This document shows positions 29,234 to 38,068 of a stretch of 64,000 nucleotides of DNA, piece by piece. Made by a program: the position numbers and the translations under genes. The notes under the pieces were generated by a model that was not told the origin of the DNA, did no database searches, and was given only the letters and a program-made list of their open reading frames with translations. This stretch comes from an uncultured Bacillota bacterium (GTDB lineage: Bacteria > Bacillota_I > Bacilli_A > RF39 > UBA660): NCBI GenBank assembly GCA_905205665.1, contig CAJLEF010000003.1, forward strand, positions 1 to 64,000. The letters run 5' to 3'. The stretch's first letter is position 1. Each line of letters starts with the position of its first letter.

Positions 29234-29896
29234 ATGAAGAAAAGAAAATTGCGTAGATATGTTTTACCAACTTGTTATCTTTTAATATTAGGTATCATGG
29301 TTGCTAGTGTGACTTTCCTGACCAAAAATTTACTTACCAAAAATATTACAAATGACGATCACTATAATTATTCGATGAGTGTCTTTGATGAGAAAGAAGA
29401 ATCTACTGGTCAAGAAGAAAATGAAAGTAATACTACTTTAACTGAAGAAAAACCTATTAAACCTTTTAATAGTGAAGCTGTAGATATTTCTAAGTCATTT
29501 TATCAGGTAAGTGAAACGGCCGAAAATCAAGAAAAAGCTTTAATTTATTATGAAAACACTTATATGCCTAACACGGGTGTTTTGTATGAAGCAGATGAAT
29601 CTTTTGAAGTAGTCGCAGTGTTAGATGGTACCGTTAAAGATATTAAAACAGATGAAATATTAGGTTCTGTTTTAACCATTTTTCATAATGATAAACTAAC
29701 TACAGTTTACTATACGTTTGGTGAAATAAAAGTAAGTGTCGGTGATAATGTTACTAAAGGAACTGTAATTGCTACATCAGGAACTACCAAACTTCAAACT
29801 GCTAAACCACAAACCTTACTTTTTGAAGTTTATTATAATGGTACTTTAATGAACCCACTAGAATTTTATGAAAAAAATATTAACGATTTAAAATAA
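29234..29896 (+). CDS. SpoIIQ-like LytM/M23-fold protein, probably inactive
   Basis: 220 aa: a membrane helix (about 10-32), a Glu/Thr-rich linker and an M23-type beta domain (about 100-210). The zinc ligands are missing: the usual first His/Asp region reads ADESFEVVAVLDGTV and the HxH block reads LLFEVYYNG, so it should not be a peptidase. Bacillus SpoIIQ is also degenerate and forms the channel with SpoIIIAH. Position after spoIID supports this. Confidence 0.82.
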   Translation: MKKRKLRRYVLPTCYLLILGIMVASVTFLTKNLLTKNITNDDHYNYSMSVFDEKEESTGQEENESNTTLTEEKPIKPFNSEAVDISKSFYQVSETAENQEKALIYYENTYMPNTGVLYEADESFEVVAVLDGTVKDIKTDEILGSVLTIFHNDKLTTVYYTFGEIKVSVGDNVTKGTVIATSGTTKLQTAKPQTLLFEVYYNGTLMNPLEFYEKNINDLK

Positions 29897-29908
29897 TATT
29901 ATAATAGT

Positions 29909-29932
29909 CTTGTGCATGCACAAGGCTTTTTT
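29909..29932 (+). terminator. terminator after the spoIID-spoIIQ cluster
   Basis: CTTGTGCATGCACAAG is a perfect palindrome followed by GCTTTTTT. Confidence 0.85.
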
Positions 29933-30059
29933 GAGCCTTAACCTTATATACTATAGCACACTTTTTTAGGTTTTTGTATCCCCAAAAAAAGATGTTTTTT
30001 TTCTTAAAAATCTGTGTTATAATCGCTTTTAGTAAACTTGTTTTTAGTGGGGTGAGGGT

Positions 30060-30767
30060 ATGAGAATTGTTGTAATTGAAGACGAAGAAAGAATTCAAAA
30101 ACAGATTGATAAAATCATTAAAGAGTTTTCTTTTGAAAATGAATGTGATGTAGATACATTATTCTTTAACAAATAAGACAAAAATTTAAAAGATGAAATT
30201 TTAAGTGTTCAATATCCTAAAATATACATAACTGATATTGAACTAAAAAACAGTATTAGTGGTATTGATATTGCCAAACGGATTAGAAGTGTTGATTGGG
30301 ATAGTGAGATTATTTTCATTACAAGTCATGATGGTATGTTTGAACAAGTTCATAGAAATTTATTAGAAGTCTTTGAATTTATTGAGAAATTTCAAGACTT
30401 TGAAAAGAGATTAAAAAGAGACTTGAAAATTATTTATAACAAAAAGGCTGATAAAAAAATTTTAAAAGTCCTTGGTAAAAAAGTAAATGTAGAACTTTAT
30501 ATGAAAAACATAACTTACATTATGAGAGAAAAAGAAGATAGAAAAGTCGTTATTCATACTAATAATGATGTTGAATTTAGAGTTAATTCTACTTTAGCAG
30601 AGATTAAGGAACAATTAGATAGTCGATTTGTACAAACTCATAAAAGTTGTATTATCAATAAAGATTTTATTGTCTCTAAAAACTATTCTAAGGGTTATGT
30701 AGACTTATCTACAGGATTAAGGTTATTTTGTTTATCTAGAAACTTCAAAGATGAGGTGGAAGGATGA
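30060..30767 (+). pseudogene. agrA-like LytTR response regulator broken by a nonsense codon
   Basis: A continuous 235-codon frame except for one in-frame TAA at codon 39 (30174-30176). Before it lies a receiver start MRIVVIEDEERIQKQ; after it the phosphoacceptor Asp59 (YITDIEL), the receiver's ITSHD, and a complete LytTR DNA-binding domain (QTHKSCIINKDFIV). GTGGGGTGAGGGT precedes the ATG. The rest is undamaged, so the stop is recent, a sequencing error, or a natural agr-null allele. A truncated product could start at an internal ATG such as 30336, giving only the LytTR half. ATGA overlap with the kinase gene downstream. Confidence 0.85.
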
Positions 30768-32050
30768 AAATTATCATTTTTGTATTATATTTCATATCTA
30801 TTATGGCTGGTTATATCTCTTCAATATATTTATATAGTCAGATAGTTCAAAGAAAACCAGTTATAAAAAAATCGTATATATACTTAAGTATTTTGTGTTT
30901 TTTACTTCAGGCACTATTACAAATGAAAGGTTTAGCTATTGCCGCTCCACTCTTTACTTTTGGGTGGTTAATTATCTTTGGTAAAAAACTTTTTCAAACT
31001 TCTTGGCGTGAAACAATAATTTGTTTCATCATGATATGGGTCATTTTATTTTTAATAGATGTTTTGACTATGTTTCATATGAATAGTATTGAGTTATATA
31101 ATTTTGATCCTTTAGTAGTACAAATCTTTAAAGGATTATCGTCTATAACAATGTCTATTTTACTAATTTTAGTTGCTAAATTTCCTTTTATTATTAAAGG
31201 GCTAAGTAAACTTTTCAAAGAATTAAATAGAATAACTGTTCAAAAAGCTGGAGTTGTTTTAGCCATTGTTTTATATTTTGCTTTAGGAACATTATGTTAC
31301 AGACATATGAATAATGAGAATGATGTTGTCTATTTAGTTATTGTTCTTTTAGTTTCTGTGATTTCCATTCTTGTATTGCTTTATCTTATTTATTTAAACT
31401 ACGAAATTGTGGTTTTAAAATCAACAAATGATATTATAGGACAAAATAATGAAACTCTTTTAAAAACTTTGAATGAGTATCGTATTATGAAGCATAATAT
31501 CAATAATAAGTTACTAGGAATTAAATCTGTAGGTAATAAAGATACTAGAACAATGATTAATGAAATTTTAAAAGAATATGATTCTAATAAGTATTTAAAA
31601 TCTGAGATTCCTTTTATGCCTAGTGGTTTAAACGGTTTTATTCTAGAAAAGTTCTATGCTTATGCTGATAAAAATTTGAAAATTCAAATTGATAACAATG
31701 TTAAAGGAAAAATTTTGAATATATTAGGTCCTAAAAATTATAATTTATTATGTGAAGCTTTAGGTGTTACTTTAGATAATGCTTTAGAATCAGCATCACA
31801 GACAAAAGATAAAATAATTTTTTTGGAATTTACTGAAACTGAAAAAACAGTTAATATTAAGGTCATGAATACTTTTAAAGGAATAATAGATACAGAAAAA
31901 TTAGGTACGATTGAGTATACTTCTAATAAATTAAACGGTCATGGCTTAGGATTATATTCTTTATTTAATAAAAACACACTTTATATTACAACTTCTATTA
32001 AAAACAATTTTTTTAGAAGTGAAATTAAAGTAGACAAAAAAATCGAGTAA
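30764..32050 (+). CDS. AgrC-like peptide-sensing histidine kinase
   Basis: 428 aa. Six or seven membrane helices in residues 1-215 form the sensor. The HPK10-type H-box is MKHNINNKL (about residue 242) and the GHKL ATPase N-box is LDNALESA, with GHGLGLYSL near the C-terminus. It should detect the autoinducing peptide made by the convergent agrD-agrB genes and phosphorylate the response regulator encoded upstream. Overlaps that gene by 4 bp. Confidence 0.88.
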   Translation: MKIIIFVLYFISIMAGYISSIYLYSQIVQRKPVIKKSYIYLSILCFLLQALLQMKGLAIAAPLFTFGWLIIFGKKLFQTSWRETIICFIMIWVILFLIDVLTMFHMNSIELYNFDPLVVQIFKGLSSITMSILLILVAKFPFIIKGLSKLFKELNRITVQKAGVVLAIVLYFALGTLCYRHMNNENDVVYLVIVLLVSVISILVLLYLIYLNYEIVVLKSTNDIIGQNNETLLKTLNEYRIMKHNINNKLLGIKSVGNKDTRTMINEILKEYDSNKYLKSEIPFMPSGLNGFILEKFYAYADKNLKIQIDNNVKGKILNILGPKNYNLLCEALGVTLDNALESASQTKDKIIFLEFTETEKTVNIKVMNTFKGIIDTEKLGTIEYTSNKLNGHGLGLYSLFNKNTLYITTSIKNNFFRSEIKVDKKIE

Positions 32051-32069
32051 GTGATACCCGATTTTTTTT
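32036..32069. terminator. bidirectional terminator between agrC and agrD
   Basis: AAAAAATCG at 32036-32044 pairs with CGATTTTTT starting at 32059, T-run to 32069. The A-run gives a T-run for the minus-strand agrBD transcript. Confidence 0.75.
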
Positions 32070-32078
32070 AAAGTATTA

Positions 32079-32192
32079 TTATAAAATGTCCATGTCTGCT
32101 ACTGGTTCATCGAACCACATAAGAAGACAAGCAGATGAAGCAGATTTAGCAAATAAATTTGCGATTCCTGCTAACATATTGGCTAAAAACAT
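32079..32192 (-). CDS. AgrD-like autoinducing peptide precursor
   Basis: 37 codons. An amphipathic leader (MFLANMLAGIANLFAKSA) is followed by a core with a single cysteine, SSACLLMWF, and an acidic recognition tail beginning DEPVADMD. This is the AgrD plan: leader, Cys-containing thiolactone segment, then an acidic tail with a D/E-E-P. The ring probably runs from Cys22 to Trp26 or Phe27. GGAAGGGAG precedes the ATG. It lies just downstream of the agrB-like gene. Confidence 0.85.
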   Translation of the reverse strand: MFLANMLAGIANLFAKSASSACLLMWFDEPVADMDIL

Positions 32193-32249
32193 AATAACAC
32201 TCCCTTCCTTATCCATTGTTCAAATCTATATTATAAATTTAAACCATCA

Positions 32250-32849
32250 TTAGCGCTCTTCAAAGCGTTTATAATTATTAAAAGGAGTAGATAATAGTTT
32301 ATATGTGATAGGGTTTATCGAAATTGATTCTAAAATAATTGCATAGATAATAACGTTTTTATAAATTATGTTTGTTGTGATGAAATATAATATTATAAAT
32401 ATTAAAAGAATTAAATTGGAAAATATTTTAGCGCGTATTCTTTTTTTCTTTCTAATAAGTGGCCTCGCAGGTGTATCTGCTGGAGCAAATAAAAGAAAGA
32501 CAACGATACCTATTATCATAATGAGGTAGGCGATTAAATTTGGAAAAGAACAATATTTGATAAATAAGCTTCCTCCTATGTATAAAGGAAGAGTTGTAAA
32601 CCAGCATTCCGTGCTTGTTTTCATATGAATACCAAATCCAAATAATCTTAAAGCCCAAACTCCCAAAGCAAGTAATAAAACTTCTGGTAAAATGTTTAAC
32701 CATATGGCTAATATTACAATGACAATTGTTTTGGTTATAAGGTTATAAAATGCTTCCAATCCATATCTTAATCTTTTTTCCTCAAGTTCACTGACTTCTC
32801 TGCCTTTTTTAATAAACGTTAAAGAAGATTCAATAAACTTTTTTTTCAC
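32250..32849 (-). CDS. AgrB-like peptide-processing endopeptidase
   Basis: 199 aa, multi-pass membrane protein. The catalytic His75 and Cys82 are in GFGIHMKTSTECW, and APADTPARPL is the conserved AgrB loop. AgrB cleaves the AgrD tail and forms the thiolactone. It and agrD run convergent to the kinase/regulator pair, unlike the single agrBDCA operon of staphylococci. Confidence 0.9.
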   Translation of the reverse strand: MKKKFIESSLTFIKKGREVSELEEKRLRYGLEAFYNLITKTIVIVILAIWLNILPEVLLLALGVWALRLFGFGIHMKTSTECWFTTLPLYIGGSLFIKYCSFPNLIAYLIMIIGIVVFLLFAPADTPARPLIRKKKRIRAKIFSNLILLIFIILYFITTNIIYKNVIIYAIILESISINPITYKLLSTPFNNYKRFEER

Positions 32850-33030
32850 TACATCACTTCTCCTTACAAGAAAAATTTTAGCAATTTAAAAGCTTACTAA
32901 CCCAAAAAATGTCTCAAAGACAGGGCAAAATGCTTAAAAAACATATTTTGAGTAAAAATTTCTTTTTTGAATAAATGTTAGACGCGAAAATATACAAAAG
33001 AAAATTCTATCTAAAGGAGAAAAAAATAAG

Positions 33031-33163
33031 TGTGCTATAATGTTCTCGTCGTGAGTTATGTGTTATTTATTTGTCGGAATTTGTCGCACGAATTAAATTG
33101 CAGTCCACACATAAACATGATAGTTTAGTAGTGTAGTATATGAGTGGGAAGGAAGTGAGTGTT
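33031..33163 (+). promoter_or_regulatory. csp promoter and long 5' leader
   Basis: Extended -10 TGTGCTATAAT at 33031-33041 with no clear -35. The start codon is about 120 bp downstream, so the mRNA has a long leader, typical of cold-shock genes that use leader refolding as a thermosensor. The rest of the 32850-33030 gap holds the agrB promoter side; I saw no clear AgrA-type repeats. Confidence 0.55.
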
Positions 33164-33379
33164 TTGTTAACTGGAACAGTAAAGTGGTTTAACAATGAAA
33201 AGGGTTATGGCTTTATACAATTTGGTGATCTAAAAGATATATTCGTTCATTATTCACAAATCACAATGGATGGATATAAAACATTGAAACAAGGAAATCT
33301 AGTCGACTTTAAATTAATTGAAACCGCTAAGGGGCTACAAGCTATTAATGTTGAAGTTGAGCAAACTATAAATGCGTAA
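33164..33379 (+). CDS. cold-shock protein (CspA family), first copy
   Basis: 71 aa beginning at TTG with AAGGAAGTG 6-8 bp upstream; this gives the same length as the second copy and the same start of the domain (LLTGTVKWF versus MLRGTVKWF). An ATG at 33140 is in frame but has no Shine-Dalgarno. RNP1 GYGFIQF and RNP2-like DIFVHYS are present. It binds single-stranded RNA or DNA. Tandem duplicate with the next gene. Confidence 0.9.
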   Translation: MLTGTVKWFNNEKGYGFIQFGDLKDIFVHYSQITMDGYKTLKQGNLVDFKLIETAKGLQAINVEVEQTINA

Positions 33380-33394
33380 GGAAAGAGGAAAAAT

Positions 33395-33610
33395 ATGTTA
33401 AGAGGAACAGTCAAATGGTTTAACAATACGAAAGGATATGGTTTCATTCAATATGGTGATTTAGAAGATATTTTTGTTCACTATTCAGCTATTCGTATGG
33501 AAGGGTATAAAACTTTGAAAGAGGGAAATATTGTAGAGTTTAAATTAATTGAAACAGCAAAAGGATTGCAAGCTGTGAATGTTGAAAATGTATCAGAGGT
33601 TTTGAATTAA
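33395..33610 (+). CDS. cold-shock protein (CspA family), second copy
   Basis: 71 aa, closely similar to the preceding copy throughout, with GYGFIQY and [14 protein letters not shown] precedes the ATG, 15 bp after the first copy. A terminator (33612-33635) closes the pair. Confidence 0.95.
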   Translation: MLRGTVKWFNNTKGYGFIQYGDLEDIFVHYSAIRMEGYKTLKEGNIVEFKLIETAKGLQAVNVENVSEVLN

Positions 33611-33611
33611 G

Positions 33612-33635
33612 CTACCATTATAGGGTAGTTTTTTT
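33612..33635 (+). terminator. csp terminator
   Basis: CTACC pairs with GGTAG, followed by a run of seven T. Confidence 0.75.
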
Positions 33636-33674
33636 CTTTAAATTTTGTTAAAATATAAATAGGAAGGTGATAGC

Positions 33675-34202
33675 ATGAGAATTGAAATTAGAGGAGATAA
33701 AGTAAAAATTACTGATTCTATTAAAGCTTATGTTGAAGAAAAGCTTGGTAAGTTAGATCAATATTTTGAAAGACCAGCGGAATTAAAAGCCTATGTCGTT
33801 ATCCGCGTAAGAAATAAAAGTGATATTATTGAAGTAACTATTCCAACCCCAAAATTTTCTTTAAGAGCAGAAACATCTCATGAAGATTTGTATGCAGCTA
33901 TTGATTTAACAGTTGCAAAATTAGAAGGGCAAATTCGTAAGAATAAAACGAAAATGCGTAAAAAATTTAAAGATATTATGCAATATGAACTTCTAATGCA
34001 AGAAGAAGAACCAGAAAATACTTCCGACATTGTAAAAAGAAAGACCATTGAGTTAAAACCAATGGATGAAGAAGAAGCCATTTTACAAATGGAATTATTA
34101 GGACATGATTTTTACATTTTCAAAAATGTAAAAAGTGGTACCGTATCTGTTTTATATCGACGTAGAGACGGTTCTTACGGAATCATTGAAGAACAAGAAT
34201 AA
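33675..34202 (+). CDS. hpf: ribosome hibernation promoting factor, long form
   Basis: 175 aa. An N-terminal HPF domain (about 1-100, MRIEIRGDKVKITDSIKAYVE) plus the C-terminal dimerisation domain (about 118-175) ending YRRRDGSYGIIE. The long form makes 100S ribosome dimers in stationary phase. It precedes secA as in many Firmicutes. Confidence 0.95.
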   Translation: MRIEIRGDKVKITDSIKAYVEEKLGKLDQYFERPAELKAYVVIRVRNKSDIIEVTIPTPKFSLRAETSHEDLYAAIDLTVAKLEGQIRKNKTKMRKKFKDIMQYELLMQEEEPENTSDIVKRKTIELKPMDEEEAILQMELLGHDFYIFKNVKSGTVSVLYRRRDGSYGIIEEQE

Positions 34203-34210
34203 AATAATGA

Positions 34211-34342
34211 AGGTAGCCTTTAATAGGTTACTCTTTTTTAGGTATACAAATAAAAAGTCAAAAATACACGAAATGTGTAGAATAATGATTGAAACCTTAA
34301 AAAAATCCTTAAAAAATAAGCAAAAGTTTGCTTATTTTTTAA
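34211..34342 (+). terminator. two terminators between hpf and secA
   Basis: GTAGCCT pairs with AGGTTAC then six T's (34211-34240). A stronger hairpin, AAAAAATAAGCAAA with TTTGCTTATTTTTT, spans 34311-34340. A possible secA promoter (TTGCTT, 18 bp, TAGAAT) overlaps its right arm. Confidence 0.75.
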
Positions 34343-34381
34343 AACATATGATAGAATTGTAACTATGGAGGTTAGATAACT

Positions 34382-36862
34382 ATGGGAATATTTAGAAAAC
34401 TAATAGACTCAGAATATAAAGAATTAAAAAGATTTGAAAAAATTGCTAACGAAATTATGGCTAAAGAAGATTCTTTAGTAAAACTTAGCGATGATGAATT
34501 AAAAAATAAAACCAAAGAATTTAAAGAAAGATTAGAAAATGGCGAATCATTAAATGATTTGGTAGTAGATGCATTTGCTGTTGTAAGAGAAGCTGATTAT
34601 CGTGTTTTAGGTGAAAAGCCTTATTTTGTTCAAATTTTAGGTGCTTTAGCTATTCATTATGGTAATATTGCTGAAATGAAAACTGGTGAAGGAAAAACTT
34701 TAACAGAAACTATGCCAGCTTATTTGAACGCTTTAGACGGTAAAGGGGTTCATATTATCACTGCCAATGAGTTCTTAGCAAAACGTGACTCAGAATGGAT
34801 GGGAAATATTTATCGCTTTTTAGGGTTAACGGTTGGTCTTAATATGCGGGAAATGACTCCTAAAGAAAAACAAGAAGCTTATAAATGTGATATTTTATAC
34901 TCTACAAATAATGAAATCGGTTTTGACTACTTAAGAGACAATATGGTTGTTAGAAAAGAAGATCGTGTTCAAAGACCACTTAACTTTTGTATTGTCGATG
35001 AAGTGGACTCTATTTTAATAGATGAAGCAAGAACACCACTTATTATTTCAGGTGGAAAGCAAAATGCTAAAAACCTTTATATGGACGCTGATAAAGCTGT
35101 AAAATCTTTAAAAGAAGAAGATTATACAGTGGATCCTAAAACTAAGAATGTATCCATTACAGAATCAGGTGCTGAAAGACTTGAAAAATTCTTTCATTTA
35201 TCAAACTTATATGATGTGGGTAATTCAGCATTAGTTCACCATATCAACAATGCTTTAAAAGCAAATTATGGTTTTAAAAAAGATGTTGACTATGTTGTGG
35301 ACGCTGGCGAAGTCATCATTGTCGATCCATTTACGGGACGTTTAATGCAAGGACGTCAATTTAGTGAGGGACTTCATCAAGCTATTGAAGCCAAAGAAAA
35401 TGTGACCATTAATGAAGAAACGCAAACGATGGCAACGATTACATTCCAAAATTTATTTAGAATGTACAATAAATTATCTGGTATGACCGGTACGGCTAAA
35501 ACAGAAGAAGAAGAATTTAGAAATATTTACAACATGTATGTTATTCAAATTCCAACTAATAAGCCAGTTATTCGTGAAGATTTAGCGGATTTAGTTTATT
35601 CAACAGAAGCTGGAAAATATGAAGCGATTGTTAAAACGATTAAAAAAATTCATGAAACAGGACAACCTATCTTAGTAGGTACAATTTCTGTTGAAAATAA
35701 CGAACGTCTTTCTAATATGTTGAAAAAAGAAGGCTTAAAACATGAAGTTTTAAATGCTAAAAATCATGCTCGTGAAGCTGAAATTATTGCTCATGCTGGT
35801 GAAAAAGGTGCAATTACTATTGCAACTAATATGGCAGGTCGTGGTACCGATATTAAACTTGGTGAAGGTGTAAAAGAACTTGGTGGTCTATGTGTTATTG
35901 GTACAGAACGCCATGAATCTCGTCGTATTGATAATCAGTTAAGAGGACGTGCTGGTCGTCAAGGAGATCCGGGTATGAGTCAATTCTTTGTTTCTTTCGA
36001 AGATGATTTAATGCGTCGTTTTGGTACTGATAAAGTTAAAAATATGGTTATGGCTTTAGGTCTTGTTGGAGATCAAGCCATTCGTTCTAAATCACTTACT
36101 AAGTCAATTGAATCTGCTCAGAAAAAAGTAGAGGGTAATAACTTCGATATGCGTAAAAACTTACTTGATTATGACAACGTTGTTAACGAACAAAGAAGAA
36201 TGATTTATGAACAAAGAAATAACATCATAGATAATGAAAGTATTCATGACACGATTAAAGAAACATTCAGAAATGTTGTAGAAGATGTTGTAACAGCGCA
36301 TACTCATGAAGGTAAAACTTCTGATGAGGATTTACAAGAAATTGTTTCTTATATCAATACTAATTTCTTAAAAACTCAAGTTTTAAAAGGAAATGAAATT
36401 AAAGACTTAGATGAGAGTGAAAAAATTGAATATATCACTAACATGATAAATGAAGATTATGAATTCAAAATTAAAGATGCTCCTCATTTTGATGAATTTG
36501 AACGTTCTATTTCTCTTCGTATTATTGATTCTTTATGGGTAGAACATTTAAATGCCATGGAAAGTCTAAAAGAAGGAATTTTCTTAAGACAATATGCTCA
36601 AACAAATCCATTACAAGCTTACACAATGGAAGGTTATGATATGTTTGAACAACTTTTAAATCGTATTGATGATACCATTGCTCAATTTTTATTAAAAGCA
36701 AATATTGAACAAAATACGGAAAGAAAACAAGTTATAAAGGGTCAAGCTAATGATTCTAAAGAAGGCGAACATCATACGGTAAAAAATACTAAAAAAGTTG
36801 GACGTAACGATCCTTGCATTTGCGGCAGCGGTAAAAAATACAAAAATTGTTGTGGTAAATAG
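34382..36862 (+). CDS. secA: preprotein translocase ATPase SecA
   Basis: 826 aa. Walker A MKTGEGKT, DEAD-type DEVDSILIDEAR, the helicase motif GRGTDIKLG and QLRGRAGRQGDPG are intact, and the C-terminal zinc finger CICGSGKKYKNCC is present. It drives protein export through SecYEG. GGAGG precedes the ATG. The release factor 2 gene that usually follows is absent. Confidence 0.98.
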   Translation: MGIFRKLIDSEYKELKRFEKIANEIMAKEDSLVKLSDDELKNKTKEFKERLENGESLNDLVVDAFAVVREADYRVLGEKPYFVQILGALAIHYGNIAEMKTGEGKTLTETMPAYLNALDGKGVHIITANEFLAKRDSEWMGNIYRFLGLTVGLNMREMTPKEKQEAYKCDILYSTNNEIGFDYLRDNMVVRKEDRVQRPLNFCIVDEVDSILIDEARTPLIISGGKQNAKNLYMDADKAVKSLKEEDYTVDPKTKNVSITESGAERLEKFFHLSNLYDVGNSALVHHINNALKANYGFKKDVDYVVDAGEVIIVDPFTGRLMQGRQFSEGLHQAIEAKENVTINEETQTMATITFQNLFRMYNKLSGMTGTAKTEEEEFRNIYNMYVIQIPTNKPVIREDLADLVYSTEAGKYEAIVKTIKKIHETGQPILVGTISVENNERLSNMLKKEGLKHEVLNAKNHAREAEIIAHAGEKGAITIATNMAGRGTDIKLGEGVKELGGLCVIGTERHESRRIDNQLRGRAGRQGDPGMSQFFVSFEDDLMRRFGTDKVKNMVMALGLVGDQAIRSKSLTKSIESAQKKVEGNNFDMRKNLLDYDNVVNEQRRMIYEQRNNIIDNESIHDTIKETFRNVVEDVVTAHTHEGKTSDEDLQEIVSYINTNFLKTQVLKGNEIKDLDESEKIEYITNMINEDYEFKIKDAPHFDEFERSISLRIIDSLWVEHLNAMESLKEGIFLRQYAQTNPLQAYTMEGYDMFEQLLNRIDDTIAQFLLKANIEQNTERKQVIKGQANDSKEGEHHTVKNTKKVGRNDPCICGSGKKYKNCCGK

Positions 36863-37186
36863 CCTCACAAACCCTTATAAAACAAGAAATTGTTAAAAAT
36901 AAAAAAATTATAAAATTGTCCACAGATGACAATTTGTCCACATATCGTAATTATGTGAGTAAAATCTACTGTAATTAAAGGATGCCAACAAATATTTTGC
37001 TGACATCTTTTTTTACTGAAATTATGTAGATATTAAAAATAAATTAGAGTTTGAAATCAAATTTGAAAATAAGAATTTGGATTTAATACACGAATGTAAT
37101 AAGATTTTAGAAAATTTCAATATTTACTGAGATTACAACTTAGTATTAAAGGAGTTGCTATACTTTAAAAGTATATATTTTAAATA
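36863..37186. other. intergenic region after secA with terminator and a possible coding remnant
   Basis: 36975-37015 is an imperfect hairpin (GATG.../...CATC) with a T7 run, probably the secA terminator. A near-repeat TTGTCCACA occurs twice (36917-36950). Between 37018 and 37130 a frame of about 35 codons without a start reads as lysine/glutamate-rich protein (KLEFEIKFENKNLDLI) and stops at TGA; it may be a decayed gene end. Nothing else recognised. Confidence 0.35.
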
Positions 37187-37846
37187 TTAAAGACTTTTAT
37201 TTCTAATAACTCTATCACAATATTTTAGAATTTTTATATCATAATTGTTTTCTATAACTTTTCCATTTATGGAATTTATAATAGGAATATTATATCCATA
37301 TTCATTTAATAATCTATTTACAAAAAGATATCTTTTTTTATCTTCTAGAAATAATCGATATAAATAATAATTATTACTAATCAAATCACATTTTGCAATA
37401 GAATCAGCAAAATTATATATGCCTATTGCAATTAAATATTTTCTCAAATTTATTCCACTCTTTATTCGTATTTCACCTGCATCGCCATACTGAAGTGTAT
37501 AATCTACTGAATTTAATAAATCTTCGGATAATACAAACGATATATGAGTTCTTATATAATGATAAAATGCAGTTCCATAATCTATATCAAAATCGTAAAC
37601 GTATCTGAAAGTTTCATTCTTAGGATGTATTGCTACACATACTTCATCTGTTGCTTGCTCATATATTCTAGGCAATTTATCATAGTACAAATATTTTTCT
37701 TCAAGTAATTCTTCTCTTGTTTTTATTTTTTCTGATTTTAATATTTGGCTATATATTTTCAATTCACTAATTTTATCTTTATAATATTCTAAATTTATTC
37801 CATGAAATAATTTTTCTTCTATATTATTTATCAAATTTGCCTCCAT
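37187..37846 (-). CDS. hypothetical protein
   Basis: 219 aa, no signal peptide or membrane helix, rich in Tyr, Ile and Asn. Not recognised. It opens with a charged helical region and has FDIDYGTAFYHYIRTH and SDIAK-like helices in the middle. It is transcribed against its neighbours in an AT-richer accessory stretch; GGAGG-like signal is weak (AAATATGGAGGCAAAT: the ATG itself is within it). Coding confidence rests on length. Confidence 0.6.
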   Translation of the reverse strand: MEANLINNIEEKLFHGINLEYYKDKISELKIYSQILKSEKIKTREELLEEKYLYYDKLPRIYEQATDEVCVAIHPKNETFRYVYDFDIDYGTAFYHYIRTHISFVLSEDLLNSVDYTLQYGDAGEIRIKSGINLRKYLIAIGIYNFADSIAKCDLISNNYYLYRLFLEDKKRYLFVNRLLNEYGYNIPIINSINGKVIENNYDIKILKYCDRVIRNKSL

Positions 37847-38068
37847 ATTTATCTTTATTATACACTAAATATTCTGTATCTAAAGTATATATTTAAATTT
37901 TAACGTGTAGTATTTCTAAGCATTTTAAATTGTATATATGTTCTTAAAATTTACTCAATTAAATAATTGTTTTACTATTTTTTTCATTTGAGTCCAAAAT
38001 GTATAAATATTAATAAAATAAATTTAAAAAATATGATATTATGCTAATAAGTTAGTTGGTGATATAGA

